Shown: piece after piece, positions 15,471 through 24,623 of the stretch | How positions within the stretch are numbered: the first letter of the stretch is position 1 | How the letters are laid out: every line of letters begins with the position of its first letter | Origin: Halodesulfurarchaeum sp. HSR-GB | GTDB taxonomy: Archaea > Halobacteriota > Halobacteria > Halobacteriales > Halobacteriaceae | Direction of reading: 5' to 3' | DNA length: 64,000 nt | Assembly: GCF_031432215.1 (NCBI RefSeq) | Contig: NZ_JAVKGN010000001.1 | Coordinates: 1,851,421-1,915,420, forward strand | Translations under genes and position numbers: made by a program | Notes under the pieces: generated by a model | Database searches by the model: none | Seen by the model: the letters and a program-made list of their open reading frames with translations, nothing else | What the model was told of the DNA's origin: nothing

Positions 15471-16211
15471 ATGCCGGCGATCGAACCGATCGAGGGCGAG
15501 CCAGCCGCGGTCGCGGACGGGCCCGAGGGCCCGATCCTGGTAGTCGCCGATTACCACGCAGGCATCGAAGGACGATACCGTCGGGAGGGCGTCGAGGTCG
15601 AGAGCCAGGCGGCCGAGCGACGGGAGCGACTCGCCAGCCTGCTCGATCGCGTGGACCCCGTCCAGGTCCTCTTTCTCGGGGATCTGGGCGATCACATCGG
15701 GCAGCCGGACGGCGCCGAACTGGAGGAACTCATGGAGCTCGAACACCGCCTGCGCCATCGGGAGGCCCTCCTCGTTCCGGGCAACCACGACGGGCTGCTC
15801 GGGGACGCAATCGACGTGACGGTCACGGCGGGGACTGGCGTGCGCATCGGCGAGTTGGGCTTTGCCCACGGGCACACCTGGCCCGACCCGTCGGTGCTCG
15901 ACGTGTCGATCCTCGCACTCGGCCACGAACACCCCTGTGTCAGACTCGAAGACGAGGTCGGCGGGAGTCGAGTGGAACGAGTCTGGCTGCGGGGCGACGG
16001 AGACCCCGCTCCCTTCGAGGATCACTACGACGCCGATATCGACGGGCCGGACGAAATCGTCGTCTTCCCGGCGTTCAACGAACTCGTGGGCGGCACGTGG
16101 GTGAACGTCCCCGGCCAGGAGTTCCTCGCACCGTTTCTCCCCGCCGCAGCCCCGACCGCGCAGGCCTACCTCCTCGACGGCACCCGATTGGGTCAGTACG
16201 ACTCGATCTAG
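15471..16211 (+). CDS. Calcineurin-like metallophosphoesterase of the RPA operon
   Basis: 246 residues, beginning directly after the preceding TGA with no gap. Metal-binding motifs are visible in order: VVADYHAGIEG (D-x-H), VLFLGDLGDHIG (GD), LVPGNHDGLL (GNHD), FAHGHTWPD and LGHEHPCV (GHxH). In haloarchaea this phosphoesterase (Rpe/Ral) is the third gene of the RPA operon, which affects radiation and DNA-damage tolerance. The natural substrate is not established. The Lhr helicase gene follows 43 nt downstream on the same strand. Confidence 0.9.
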   Translation: MPAIEPIEGEPAAVADGPEGPILVVADYHAGIEGRYRREGVEVESQAAERRERLASLLDRVDPVQVLFLGDLGDHIGQPDGAELEELMELEHRLRHREALLVPGNHDGLLGDAIDVTVTAGTGVRIGELGFAHGHTWPDPSVLDVSILALGHEHPCVRLEDEVGGSRVERVWLRGDGDPAPFEDHYDADIDGPDEIVVFPAFNELVGGTWVNVPGQEFLAPFLPAAAPTAQAYLLDGTRLGQYDSI

Positions 16212-16254
16212 GGCGAGCAACGGGCTTAACCTCACCTCTCCGTTAGACCCGACA

Positions 16255-19080
16255 ATGAGCGAGACGGGGCGTGCTGACGCCTTCGCCGCCCTCGGGCCCG
16301 AGGTCCGGGCGGCCCTCTCCGAGCGAGGGTTCTCCACCCCGACCGAGCCACAGCGCCGGGCAATACCACCCATCGCCGCCGGCCAACACACCCTGGTGAT
16401 CGCGCCGACGGGCACCGGGAAGACCGAGACGGCGATGCTCCCGATCTTCGACGCGCTCGTCGCGGACGATCGGGACGGGTTCGGCGCGCTCTACATCACG
16501 CCGCTCCGGGCTCTCAACCGCGACATGCGGGACCGCCTGGAGTGGTGGGGCGAAACCCTCGACCTGGACGTGCAGGTCAGACACGGCGACACCACCCAGT
16601 ACCAGCGACAGAAACAGGCCGAAGATCCGCCCGACGTGTTGGTGACCACTCCTGAAACCGTGCAGGCGATGCTCACGGGCTCGACGCTCCGCGAGGGACT
16701 CGAAGACGTGGGCTATGTCGTGATCGACGAGGTTCACGAACTCGCCGCCTCGAAGCGCGGAGCCCAGTTGACAGTCGCCATGGAGCGACTGCGCGAACTC
16801 GCGGGCCCAATCCAGCGGGTCGGCCTCTCGGCAACGGTTGGCGATCCCGGCGAGGTCGGGAAGTTCCTCACGGGCGATCGTGGCTGTGAGATCGTCTCGG
16901 TGGACGTGACGAGCAAGATCGACGTCGAAGTGGTCCAGCCGGAGATCACGCCCGCCGATCGCAACCGCTCCTCGGAGCTGATGACCACGGCCACGGTCGC
17001 GAGTCACCTGCGATACATCACCGAACTGGTCGAGGCCCACGACTCGACGTTGATATTTGTCAACACCCGCCAGACCGCCGAGGCGCTCGGCTCCCGCTTC
17101 AAGGAGATGGGCGCGAACATCGGTGTGCATCACGGGTCACTCTCGAAGAGCGCCCGGATCGAGGTCGAGGACAGCTTCAAGGCGGGCGAACTCGACGCCC
17201 TGCTCTGCACCTCCTCGATGGAACTGGGGATCGACGTGGGGCGGATCGACCACGTGGTCCAGTACGCCAGCCCCCGCGAGGTCGCCCGGCTCCTCCAGCG
17301 AGTCGGACGGGCGGGCCACCGACACGACACCGTCTCGTCAGGGACCGTCGTCACGGGCCACCCCGACGATACGCTCGAAGCGCTCGCGATCGCTCGTCGG
17401 GCGACCGACGGACAGGTCGAGCCAGCCGAGATCCACCACGGGAGTCTGGATGTCGTCGCGAACCAGGTCGTCGGGCTGGCGATGGACGCCGGCGAGATTT
17501 CCGCCCGCGGAGCCTACGAGATCGTGACGAACGCCTACCCGTTCCGTGACCTCGAGAAGGAGACGTTCAGGGAGGTGGTCCGGGAGCTCAACTCGAATTA
17601 CATCATCTGGCTTGACGAGGCCGCAGACCGCATCGAGAAGTCCGGGGGGACCTGGCAGTACTACTACCGGAACCTCTCGATGATCCCAGACGAGGAGACC
17701 TACGAGGTCTTCGACATCGCCAGCGGGGCCCAGGTCGGCACCCTCGACGAGCGATTCGTCGTCAACTTCGCCGAACCGGGTGCGACCTTCATCCAGCGGG
17801 GAGACATGTGGCGGATCTCCGAGATCGACGAGGACAAGGAGCGGGTCGAGGTCTCGCCGATCGAGGATCCGGCCGGCGAGGTGCCCTCCTGGACCGGTCA
17901 GGAGATCCCGGTTCCGTATCCGGTGGCCCAGGAGGTCGGCGAGCTACGGGGGGTCGCCGCGGACCAACTGGAAACCGGCGCGCCGAGTGACGCGGTCGCC
18001 GCGGACCTCGCGAGTCGCTACCCGGCCGGGACCGACACCATCGAGGACGCCCTGGGACAGATCGAGCGTCACGTCGAGTCGGGCGCGCCGCTCCCGACCG
18101 ACGACCGGATCCTGATCGAATCACACGGCCGGACGATCGGCGTGAACGTCGCCGGCGGGCTCAAGGGCAACGAGACGATCGGCCGACTGCTCGCGGCACT
18201 GCTGGGCCAACAGACGGGCTCCTCGGTCGGGATCGACGTGGATCCCTACCGGATCGAACTGGAGGTTCCCCGGGGCATCAGGGCCAACGACGTTCGCGAG
18301 GTGCTTCGGACGACCGATCCCGAACACGTCGGCCCGCTCCTGGAGTTGAGTCTGAACGGCTCCGAGACGCTGAAGTTCACCCTCTCGCAGGTCGCCGCGA
18401 AGTTCGGCGCGCTCAAGCGCTGGAAGGGCGGCGACGGCGTCTCGCTGAATCGGGTGATGGCCGCCCTGGAGGACACCCCAGTCTACGACGAGGCAGTGCG
18501 GGAAGTCTTCCACGAGATCCTGGACATCGACCGGGCCAGGGAGATCCTCGCAGCGATCCAGTCCGAGGACGTCGAACTCGCCTCGGTCGGGGAGCGAACC
18601 GCCATCGGCACCGGCGGGCGACAGAGCGGGTCGGAGCTTTTGACCCCCGAGAACGCCGACGCGAGCGTGATCGAGACGGTCAGAGAGCGCATCCAGGAGG
18701 ACGACGTCCGACTCGTTTGCCTGCACTGTCTGGAGTACGACCGCGAAACCACGGTCAAGCGGGTCCGGGACCAGCCCCAGTGCCCACACTGTGAGTCGAC
18801 CCAGATCGCCGCCCTCAGTCCCTACGCCGAGGATGTCGTCTCGGCCATCAAGGCCCAGGACAAGGACGAGGAACAGCAGCGACGCACCGAGCGGGCCTAT
18901 CGGAACGCCAGCCTCGTCCAGGGCCACGGCAAGCAGGCGGTCATCGCCCTCTCGGCCCGCGGCGTCGGCCCCGAGAACGCCGCACGGATCATCAACCGGC
19001 ACCGCGAGTCCGAGAGTGACTTCTACCGGGACATTCTGGAGCGCGAACGGGAGTACGCCCGGACGAAGGCATTCTGGTAA
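16255..19080 (+). CDS. Lhr-type superfamily 2 DNA/RNA helicase (first of two)
   Basis: 941 residues. Motif I APTGTGKTE lies at about 50-58, DEVH (motif II) at 158-161, then LSATVGDP, TRQTAEAL and QRVGRAGHR (motif VI). The Lhr core follows with a winged helix and the large C-terminal domain. Near the end two CxxC pairs (Cys822/825 and Cys843/846) form a zinc ribbon, then a helix-hairpin-like tail. This version resembles the archaeal aLhr2/Ski2-associated branch. Proposed roles are 3'-5' translocation and unwinding in DNA repair or RNA metabolism. A second, clearly different paralogue lies at 60115-62820. Confidence 0.92.
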   Translation: MSETGRADAFAALGPEVRAALSERGFSTPTEPQRRAIPPIAAGQHTLVIAPTGTGKTETAMLPIFDALVADDRDGFGALYITPLRALNRDMRDRLEWWGETLDLDVQVRHGDTTQYQRQKQAEDPPDVLVTTPETVQAMLTGSTLREGLEDVGYVVIDEVHELAASKRGAQLTVAMERLRELAGPIQRVGLSATVGDPGEVGKFLTGDRGCEIVSVDVTSKIDVEVVQPEITPADRNRSSELMTTATVASHLRYITELVEAHDSTLIFVNTRQTAEALGSRFKEMGANIGVHHGSLSKSARIEVEDSFKAGELDALLCTSSMELGIDVGRIDHVVQYASPREVARLLQRVGRAGHRHDTVSSGTVVTGHPDDTLEALAIARRATDGQVEPAEIHHGSLDVVANQVVGLAMDAGEISARGAYEIVTNAYPFRDLEKETFREVVRELNSNYIIWLDEAADRIEKSGGTWQYYYRNLSMIPDEETYEVFDIASGAQVGTLDERFVVNFAEPGATFIQRGDMWRISEIDEDKERVEVSPIEDPAGEVPSWTGQEIPVPYPVAQEVGELRGVAADQLETGAPSDAVAADLASRYPAGTDTIEDALGQIERHVESGAPLPTDDRILIESHGRTIGVNVAGGLKGNETIGRLLAALLGQQTGSSVGIDVDPYRIELEVPRGIRANDVREVLRTTDPEHVGPLLELSLNGSETLKFTLSQVAAKFGALKRWKGGDGVSLNRVMAALEDTPVYDEAVREVFHEILDIDRAREILAAIQSEDVELASVGERTAIGTGGRQSGSELLTPENADASVIETVRERIQEDDVRLVCLHCLEYDRETTVKRVRDQPQCPHCESTQIAALSPYAEDVVSAIKAQDKDEEQQRRTERAYRNASLVQGHGKQAVIALSARGVGPENAARIINRHRESESDFYRDILEREREYARTKAFW

Positions 19081-19159
19081 CGATTTTCCGAGGGGCGCGC
19101 GAAACGCACCCCTCGCTAAAACGATCGTGAAAACCGAAGGGAAGGGGAGCCTGCCGATA

Positions 19160-19819
19160 CTATTCGCCGTCGAGCGACCCTAACACGCGCTCGCTGAGTT
19201 CCGTCGGGGTCTCGACCACCTCGTCTGCTGGCGAGCGGTCGGTGCCGTCGTCTGTCCCGTGAGCAGCGTAGGCAACCGTGTAGGCCCCGGCGCTGGCGGC
19301 GGCCGCAATGCCGTTCTCGGAGTCCTCCACGACGACTAAATCGGTCGGTTCCCGATCCAGTCGTTCGGCGATCGTCTCGTAGATCAGCGGCTCCGGTTTG
19401 CCCGGGCCGTCGAGGTTCGCCGCGCTGAGTACCTCGTCGAAGCGGCCGTCCAGATCGTGGCTCTCGAAGACGATGTCGATCCACCGGGGATACGAGGAGG
19501 TCGCGAGCCCGATGGGGACCGAACGCTCCCGGATCGCATCGAGCAGGTCGTGGAAGCCGGTGAGGAGGTCAGCCCGCTCGTAGACGCCCGCCGCCTCCTG
19601 ATCGAAAAGGTCGAAGTACGCCTCCCGGGAGACCTGCAGGTCATACTCGGCGGCCAGCAGGTCGTACTGATCGTGGACGTTGATCCCGGTGATGTCCAGG
19701 GGGTCGACGTCGTGGCCGGCGGGCAGCGCAGTATCCAGGATCTCCACCTCGGCCTCGATCCAGTACTGCTCGGTGTCGACGATCACCCCGTCCATATCGA
19801 AGACGACAGCCGAAGTCAT
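19160..19819 (-). CDS. HAD-superfamily hydrolase (beta-phosphoglucomutase-like)
   Basis: 219 residues. HAD motif I FDMDGVIVDTE contains the nucleophile Asp and acid/base Asp. A helical cap follows, then motif II (ATSSYPRW), Lys in GPGKPEPLIYE and motif IV VVVEDSENGIAAAASAGAYTV. The cap and the DGVIVD pattern match phosphoglycolate phosphatase or beta-phosphoglucomutase relatives; substrate not predictable. Its stop region converges with the Lhr gene (79 nt apart), and it lies 8 nt downstream of the CDC48 start side on the same strand as CDC48. Confidence 0.85.
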   Translation of the reverse strand: MTSAVVFDMDGVIVDTEQYWIEAEVEILDTALPAGHDVDPLDITGINVHDQYDLLAAEYDLQVSREAYFDLFDQEAAGVYERADLLTGFHDLLDAIRERSVPIGLATSSYPRWIDIVFESHDLDGRFDEVLSAANLDGPGKPEPLIYETIAERLDREPTDLVVVEDSENGIAAAASAGAYTVAYAAHGTDDGTDRSPADEVVETPTELSERVLGSLDGE

Positions 19820-19827
19820 ACCCGACC

Positions 19828-21921
19828 TTACGAGTGCTGCGAGGAGAGGGTGTCGCTTCTCGATCTGTCCTCCCGGTCGAGAGTGTCTATCGCCGCTTCG
19901 AAGTGTGCACCCGTGATGGTGATCGCCGCCTCCTCGTCGGCCCCGTTCCGGACAGCCCCTCGAATCGCCCGCATTGAGGCCGCACGAACCAGCGCCTCGA
20001 TGTCCGCGCCCGTGTACCCGGCCAGGTCGTCGGCGAGGGCCGCGAGATCGACGTCCGCGGCCAGCGGTTTGTCCTCGGTTTTGACACGCAGGATCGCCAG
20101 GCGAGCGTCCCGGTCCGGTTCTGGCACGAGTAACTGCCGTTCCAGTCGGCCGGGGCGGCGCAGCGCCGGGTCGATCGCTTCGAGCCGGTTGGTCGCGCCG
20201 AGGACGATCAGGTTCGGGTCCGCGGCCGCGCCGTCGAGTTCGGTCAAAAGCTGGGAGACGACCCGCTCGGTGACTTCCTGGGTGTCACCCCGTCGCCCCG
20301 CGATGGCATCGAGTTCGTCCAGGAAAATCACCGTCGGTGCGGCCTGACGGGCGCGCTCGAAGAGCTCGCGGACCGCCCGTTCTGACTCCCCGACGTAGCG
20401 GTCGAAGAGCTCCGGCCCCGCGACCCGGATGAAATTGACCCCGCTCTCGCTCGCGACGGCCCGGGCGAGCATCGTCTTCCCGGTTCCCGGCGGCCCGTAG
20501 AGCAGGATACCCGAGGGCGGATCGGTCGACGTGGCTTCGAAGAGTTCGCGGTGGGTGCGTGGCCACTCCACGGCCTCCCGCAGCGCCTGTTTGACGTCAT
20601 CGAGTCCGCCGATATCCGCAAACGAGGTCGCCGGCATCTCGGCGACGAACTCGCGCATCGCGGAGGGTTCGACCGCCGACAGCGCGGCTTCGAAGTCCTG
20701 GCGAGTGACCGAGAGCTCAGCCTCGTCGTCCCGATACCGGCCCATGGCGACCATCGCGGCCTCGACGACCAGCGCCTGCAGATCGGCTCCGACGAATCCG
20801 TGGGTCCGTTCGGCCAGCGCCGAGACGTCCACGTCCTCGGTCAGGGGCATCCCCCGGGTGTGAATGTGGAGGATCTCCTCGCGACCCTCCCGGTCAGGCA
20901 CACCGATCTCCACTTCGCGATCGAAACGCCCCGGGCGTCTGAGTGCGGGGTCGATCGCGTCCACGCGGTTCGTCGCCCCAATGACGACGACCTCACCGCG
21001 GGCCGCAAGCCCATCGAGTTCCGAGAGGAGTTGGGCGACGATCCGGTTCTCCATGTCCCCGCCGTCGTCGCGCTTCCCGGCGATGGCATCGAGTTCGTCG
21101 AAGAAGATCACGCTCGGGGCCTGCTCGCGAGCCTCCTCGAAGACACTCCGGATCCGCTGTTCGGACTCGCCTTTGTACTTCGTGACAATCTCGGGCCCGG
21201 AGATCGAGATGAAATGCGCGTCGGCCTCGTTGGCGACGGCCCGGGCGATTCGGGTCTTGCCAGTTCCCGGCGGCCCGAAGAGGAGCACGCCCTTCGGGGA
21301 GTCGATTCCGAGTCGCTGGAACAACTCGGGCTCGGAGAGGGGCGCTTCGATGAGTTCACGCACGGCCGCCAGTTCGTCATCGAGTCCGCCGATGTCCTCG
21401 TAGGTGACGCCCACGTCGGAGGCGGCATCGTCGGCTGCCTCGAGGTGGACGACCGTCTCCTCGGTGACCCGGACGGGGCCCGTGGGGTCGGTGGCCGTCA
21501 CGCGAAACTCGCCCAATGAGTCGACTTTCACCTGCTGGGACGTCCGAAGCGAGCGATTTCTGAGACGCCTGCCCACGGCCCGTTCGAGGGTGGCAGGATC
21601 GACGCCGGGGTCGGCGGTTGGGACGAGTGTGACCGAATCGGCTTCAGCGAGTTCGACCGGCGTGATCTCGACTCGGTCGCCGACGGCCACCCCGGCGTTG
21701 GCCCGGAGTTCCCCGTCGGCCCGCAGTTCGTTGGGCCCGAGGTCGCTCCGCCCCGGCCAGACCCGTGCCACGGTCGCCTCCTCGCCGACGATCCGGACCG
21801 ACTCGCCGCTCAACACCCCCAGTTCGCGCATCGCGGCCCGGGAGAGCCTGATCACTCCCTGTCCAGCGTCCCGCGGCTGGGCCTCCCGCAGAACGGCCTC
21901 GATGGCCGGTGTCCCGCTCAT
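19828..21921 (-). CDS. CDC48/VCP-family AAA ATPase
   Basis: 697 residues from the ATG at 21921; the frame upstream to 22026 is not conserved-looking and covers the promoter of the next gene. An N-terminal double-psi-barrel domain ([22 protein letters not shown]) is followed by two AAA modules. Each has Walker A GPPGTGKT and Walker [13 protein letters not shown] or [12 protein letters not shown], a second-region AL-RPGRF/L pattern and GxxGADI/L sensor 2. CDC48 unfolds ubiquitin-like or other tagged substrates and feeds the proteasome. The C-terminus lacks the HbYX tail of some archaeal relatives. A shared promoter region separates it from the small zinc-finger gene. Confidence 0.93.
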   Translation of the reverse strand: MSGTPAIEAVLREAQPRDAGQGVIRLSRAAMRELGVLSGESVRIVGEEATVARVWPGRSDLGPNELRADGELRANAGVAVGDRVEITPVELAEADSVTLVPTADPGVDPATLERAVGRRLRNRSLRTSQQVKVDSLGEFRVTATDPTGPVRVTEETVVHLEAADDAASDVGVTYEDIGGLDDELAAVRELIEAPLSEPELFQRLGIDSPKGVLLFGPPGTGKTRIARAVANEADAHFISISGPEIVTKYKGESEQRIRSVFEEAREQAPSVIFFDELDAIAGKRDDGGDMENRIVAQLLSELDGLAARGEVVVIGATNRVDAIDPALRRPGRFDREVEIGVPDREGREEILHIHTRGMPLTEDVDVSALAERTHGFVGADLQALVVEAAMVAMGRYRDDEAELSVTRQDFEAALSAVEPSAMREFVAEMPATSFADIGGLDDVKQALREAVEWPRTHRELFEATSTDPPSGILLYGPPGTGKTMLARAVASESGVNFIRVAGPELFDRYVGESERAVRELFERARQAAPTVIFLDELDAIAGRRGDTQEVTERVVSQLLTELDGAAADPNLIVLGATNRLEAIDPALRRPGRLERQLLVPEPDRDARLAILRVKTEDKPLAADVDLAALADDLAGYTGADIEALVRAASMRAIRGAVRNGADEEAAITITGAHFEAAIDTLDREDRSRSDTLSSQHS

Positions 21922-21994
21922 GTGCGTGCTTCGCGTCCAGCGGTTAAAGGATGGCGGGGGAATGCCTATACTGCCGGGGCATCGATATAGAGAT

Positions 21995-22129
21995 ATGGTA
22001 ACGGAAACCACGAAAGACGGGGTCACGTGGTACGTCTGTGAGAAATGCGGGATGATGTTCGACGATCCAGCGGACGCCCGCCAGCACGAGACGAATTGCG
22101 ACGCCGAAGATCCGACCTACTTGCAGTGA
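21995..22129 (+). CDS. Small C2HC zinc-finger protein
   Basis: 44 residues. Cysteines 15 and 18 (CEKCGMMF), His31 and Cys35 (ARQHETNC) form one C2HC finger; WYVCEKCG is characteristic of a widespread haloarchaeal micro-zinc-finger family. TATA-like CCTATACT (about 21964-21971) lies about 28 nt before the ATG, consistent with leaderless initiation. The ATG at 21995 is the only sensible start. Function unknown, perhaps nucleic-acid or protein binding. Confidence 0.8.
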   Translation: MVTETTKDGVTWYVCEKCGMMFDDPADARQHETNCDAEDPTYLQ

Positions 22130-22555
22130 TCAGTTCTCACTCAGTTCGTACATCTGCTCGCCGAGTTCGTCCTCCTCGAAGACGAAGACCCGACCGTCGA
22201 CGGCATCCATGTCGGCCGTGATCTCGACCGCGAGGCCGTCGACGGACGCGACGACTCCCTCGAAGAGTTCCGTCGATTCCCCCGGGTCGAGGTAGACCCG
22301 GCCGACCCCGCTGGATTCGAGAATGTCGTCGGCCGTTTTCAGCTCGTTGACGTAGGTCATCACACCCTCGGTCTCGGACTCGTCGGTGACCAGCACCTGC
22401 ACGTCCTTTCCGGGTCGGCACCGCAAGGTGCCCGTGACGAGTTCGGGGATGCCGTTGTAGAAGACCCGGCGGTTGTCCTGGTAGCTGACATAAATACCGC
22501 CCTCGTCCAGTTCGACGCCGAGCGGCTCGGGTGCCACCTCGCTGCGTTGGCTCAT
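22130..22555 (-). CDS. DUF5796-like haloarchaeal protein
   Basis: 141 residues from the ATG at 22555. The protein is beta-rich and acidic: GVELDEGGIYVSYQDNRRVFYNGIPE, LRCRPGKDVQVLVTD, VYLDPGESTELFEGV and a tail GRVFVFEEDELGEQMYELSEN. I know this as a haloarchaeal family of unknown function. It abuts the zinc-finger gene tail-to-tail with no gap, and diverges from aroK. Confidence 0.75.
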   Translation of the reverse strand: MSQRSEVAPEPLGVELDEGGIYVSYQDNRRVFYNGIPELVTGTLRCRPGKDVQVLVTDESETEGVMTYVNELKTADDILESSGVGRVYLDPGESTELFEGVVASVDGLAVEITADMDAVDGRVFVFEEDELGEQMYELSEN

Positions 22556-22638
22556 GGGTGAGTTTTCCCATCCGGGATCAAAAGCCCGCCGTTCCGAAAG
22601 ATCGGCAACCGTAAGTGACCGCTCGCAGAACTGCCGCC

Positions 22639-23487
22639 ATGGACGGACGCGCACGGGCCCCGGCCGCCGGGACGGTGCTCAACGCACTGGCGACGGGGTA
22701 CGGATCGGCCTTCGCCATCGAGGAGTACGTCACCGCGGAAGTTGCCCTCGAAGGCGAGACGGTCCACGGCGAGATCGCGGGCCACCCCGAGGCGGACACG
22801 ACGCTGATCGAAGCGGCCGCTCTGGCGGTCCTCGATGAACTGGGGGAGACCGGCGGACTGCGGATTCGAACCGAGAGCGACGTCCCGATGGCCGGCGGGC
22901 TCAAGAGTTCGAGTGCGGCGGCGAACGCCACAGTGCTGGCCACGCTTGCCGCACTCGGCCAGGCCGACGCGATGGATCGCGAGGCGGCCGCCCGGCTCGG
23001 TGTGCAAGCAGCCCGTGAGGCCGGCGTGACGGTCACCGGGGCGTTCGACGATGCGAGCGCGAGCATGCTCGGTGGCCTGACGATCACGGACAACACCGAC
23101 GACCGCCTGCTCGAGCGGGACACGGTCGACTGGGACGTCGGCGTCTGGATCCCGCCGGAGCAGGCCTTTAGCGCCGAAGCGGACGTCGATCGCTGTCAGC
23201 GAATCGCACCAGTGGCCGACGTAGTCCGGGACCTCGCGGAAGGCGGTCAGTACGCCACCGCGATGACCATAAACGGGTTGGCCTTCGCCCCGGCCCTCCA
23301 GCAGCCGACCGAGCCGATGATCGAGGCGCTGCCGGAGGCGGCGGGCGTCTCGCTGTCCGGGACTGGACCGAGTTACGTCGCCGTTGGGGACGAGTCGGCC
23401 ATCGAGACGGTCCTCGACCGCTGGGAGCAACGAGACGGGCGAACGATTCGGACACGGACCCAATCGACGGGGGCGACAATCGAATGA
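22639..23487 (+). CDS. aroK: Archaeal shikimate kinase (GHMP family)
   Basis: 282 residues from the ATG at 22639. It phosphorylates shikimate at O3 and belongs to the GHMP kinases, unrelated to bacterial AroK. Diagnostic motifs are the N-terminal APAAGTVLNALATGYGSAFAI, the ATP loop DVPMAGGLKSSSAAANA (PxxxGLxSS) and the C-terminal GVSLSGTGPSYVAVG. It overlaps the chorismate mutase gene by 4 nt (ATGA), so two non-consecutive steps of the aromatic pathway are translated together. Confidence 0.93.
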   Translation: MDGRARAPAAGTVLNALATGYGSAFAIEEYVTAEVALEGETVHGEIAGHPEADTTLIEAAALAVLDELGETGGLRIRTESDVPMAGGLKSSSAAANATVLATLAALGQADAMDREAAARLGVQAAREAGVTVTGAFDDASASMLGGLTITDNTDDRLLERDTVDWDVGVWIPPEQAFSAEADVDRCQRIAPVADVVRDLAEGGQYATAMTINGLAFAPALQQPTEPMIEALPEAAGVSLSGTGPSYVAVGDESAIETVLDRWEQRDGRTIRTRTQSTGATIE

Positions 23488-23792
23488 GTGAATCTAACAC
23501 ACCAGCCGAGACGCCGACCGAGGAGATGTCCCTGGACGACCTCCGCGAGGAGATCCGGATGATCGACCACGACATCGTGGAGTTGATCGCCCGGCGGACC
23601 TACGTCGCGGACACGATCGCTGACGTCAAAGCCGAGAAGGGGCTTCCGACGACCGACGAGAGCCAGGAGCAGGCCGTGATGGATCGGGCCGGGGAGAACG
23701 CCGAGAAGTACGACGTGGAATCGAATCTGGTCAAGGCGATTTTCAGGCTGTTGATCGAGTTGAACAAGGTCGAACAGCGGGAGAACCGGTAG
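23484..23792 (+). CDS. Chorismate mutase (AroQ type)
   Basis: 102 residues. AroQ-type mutases convert chorismate to prephenate using a three-helix fold. The sequence shows LDDLREEIRMIDHDIVELIARRTYVADTIADVKAEKGLPTTDESQEQAVMDRA, with the catalytic Arg of helix 1 and the Lys of VKAEK, and the closing helix FRLLIELNKVEQREN. Its ATG lies in the aroK stop (ATGA). The product feeds the TyrA dehydrogenase encoded at 26830-27555. Confidence 0.93.
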   Translation: MSESNTPAETPTEEMSLDDLREEIRMIDHDIVELIARRTYVADTIADVKAEKGLPTTDESQEQAVMDRAGENAEKYDVESNLVKAIFRLLIELNKVEQRENR

Positions 23793-23891
23793 GCAAAAAG
23801 ACTGTTCCAGGGCCTCTTACGCGCACCCACAGTCTACAAGGGTTTACGGATAGCGCGACTCACAGATGACCGCAACCCCGAAACCGGTGAC

Positions 23892-24245
23892 TCAACCCAG
23901 ACCGAGACTCAGTTTCAGTGCCTCATCCACCTTGGCCATTGTCGGCTCGCTCAAACTCCCGACAACCGACTGAATCCGCTTTTCGATGGAGACGACACGG
24001 ATCTGGTCGAGACGAACCGAGGAGTCCTTCTCGAACGATGACCCATCCGCTTCGACCAGTACTTCGAATGGGTAACCTCGGTGTGTCCCTGTCGTCGGAG
24101 CAACGATGGTCGTACTCGAATTGCGATTTCCAATATCGTTTTGCACGACCACCGCAGGTCGAGTCTTTTTCATCTCGTGGCCTTCGGCAGGGGCAAGGCC
24201 AACGATAACGATGTCTCCCCGACGAACCGCGAGACCCTCACTCAT
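23892..24245 (-). CDS. MazF/PemK-family toxin
   Basis: 117 residues from the ATG at 24245. The sequence carries the PemK-like pattern VRRGDIVIVGL, EMKKTRPAVVVQND, STTIVAPTTG and SSVRLDQIRVVSIEKRI, the signature of sequence-specific mRNA endonuclease toxins. Two in-frame methionines upstream (24269) are unlikely starts. The ATG lies within the antitoxin stop region, with an 8-nt overlap (ATGAGTGA), as usual for toxin-antitoxin pairs. Confidence 0.87.
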   Translation of the reverse strand: MSEGLAVRRGDIVIVGLAPAEGHEMKKTRPAVVVQNDIGNRNSSTTIVAPTTGTHRGYPFEVLVEADGSSFEKDSSVRLDQIRVVSIEKRIQSVVGSLSEPTMAKVDEALKLSLGLG

Positions 24246-24480
24246 CCATCGAGTCCGTCCACGCCTCAACAGACGCCCCCTCCCACTCCGTAGCGAGACG
24301 GCCGGCGCTCTGGGAAGCCTCGCGGTACGCAGCGGCTAATTTTTCCTCGTCGGGTCGTTCGGACTCGACTTCGACGACAGCGACAGTCACCCGCTTGTTA
24401 GCATACTCCGTCCCTAGGTAGATTCGGCCTCGGTCGTCGGTCTCGTTGGTTCGCATGTCCCGCGCATCCACCTTCGGCAT
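24238..24480 (-). CDS. Antitoxin partner of the MazF-like toxin (AbrB-like N-terminus)
   Basis: 80 residues from the ATG at 24480 (an in-frame ATG at 24489 adds three residues). The N-terminal half (NETDDRGRIYLGTEYANKRVTVAVVE) resembles the swapped-hairpin AbrB/MazE DNA-binding domain. The C-terminal half, rich in Glu and Ala (EEKLAAAYREASQSAGRLATEWEGASVEAWTDSMDE), is typical of a toxin-neutralising tail. It likely represses its own promoter. The pair is embedded between core genes without any mobile-element trace. Confidence 0.8.
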   Translation of the reverse strand: MPKVDARDMRTNETDDRGRIYLGTEYANKRVTVAVVEVESERPDEEKLAAAYREASQSAGRLATEWEGASVEAWTDSMDE

Positions 24481-24623
24481 GGTACACACTACGGTGCAGT
24501 TCTGGATAACTCTTGCCCACCATTACCCACAGCGTTATTTTCCCAAACGCACAATCGATATTGTCTAATGGATTTGAACAAGCAGCGGGAAACCCGCGAG
24601 AGGATCCGAAACTGGACTCACGA

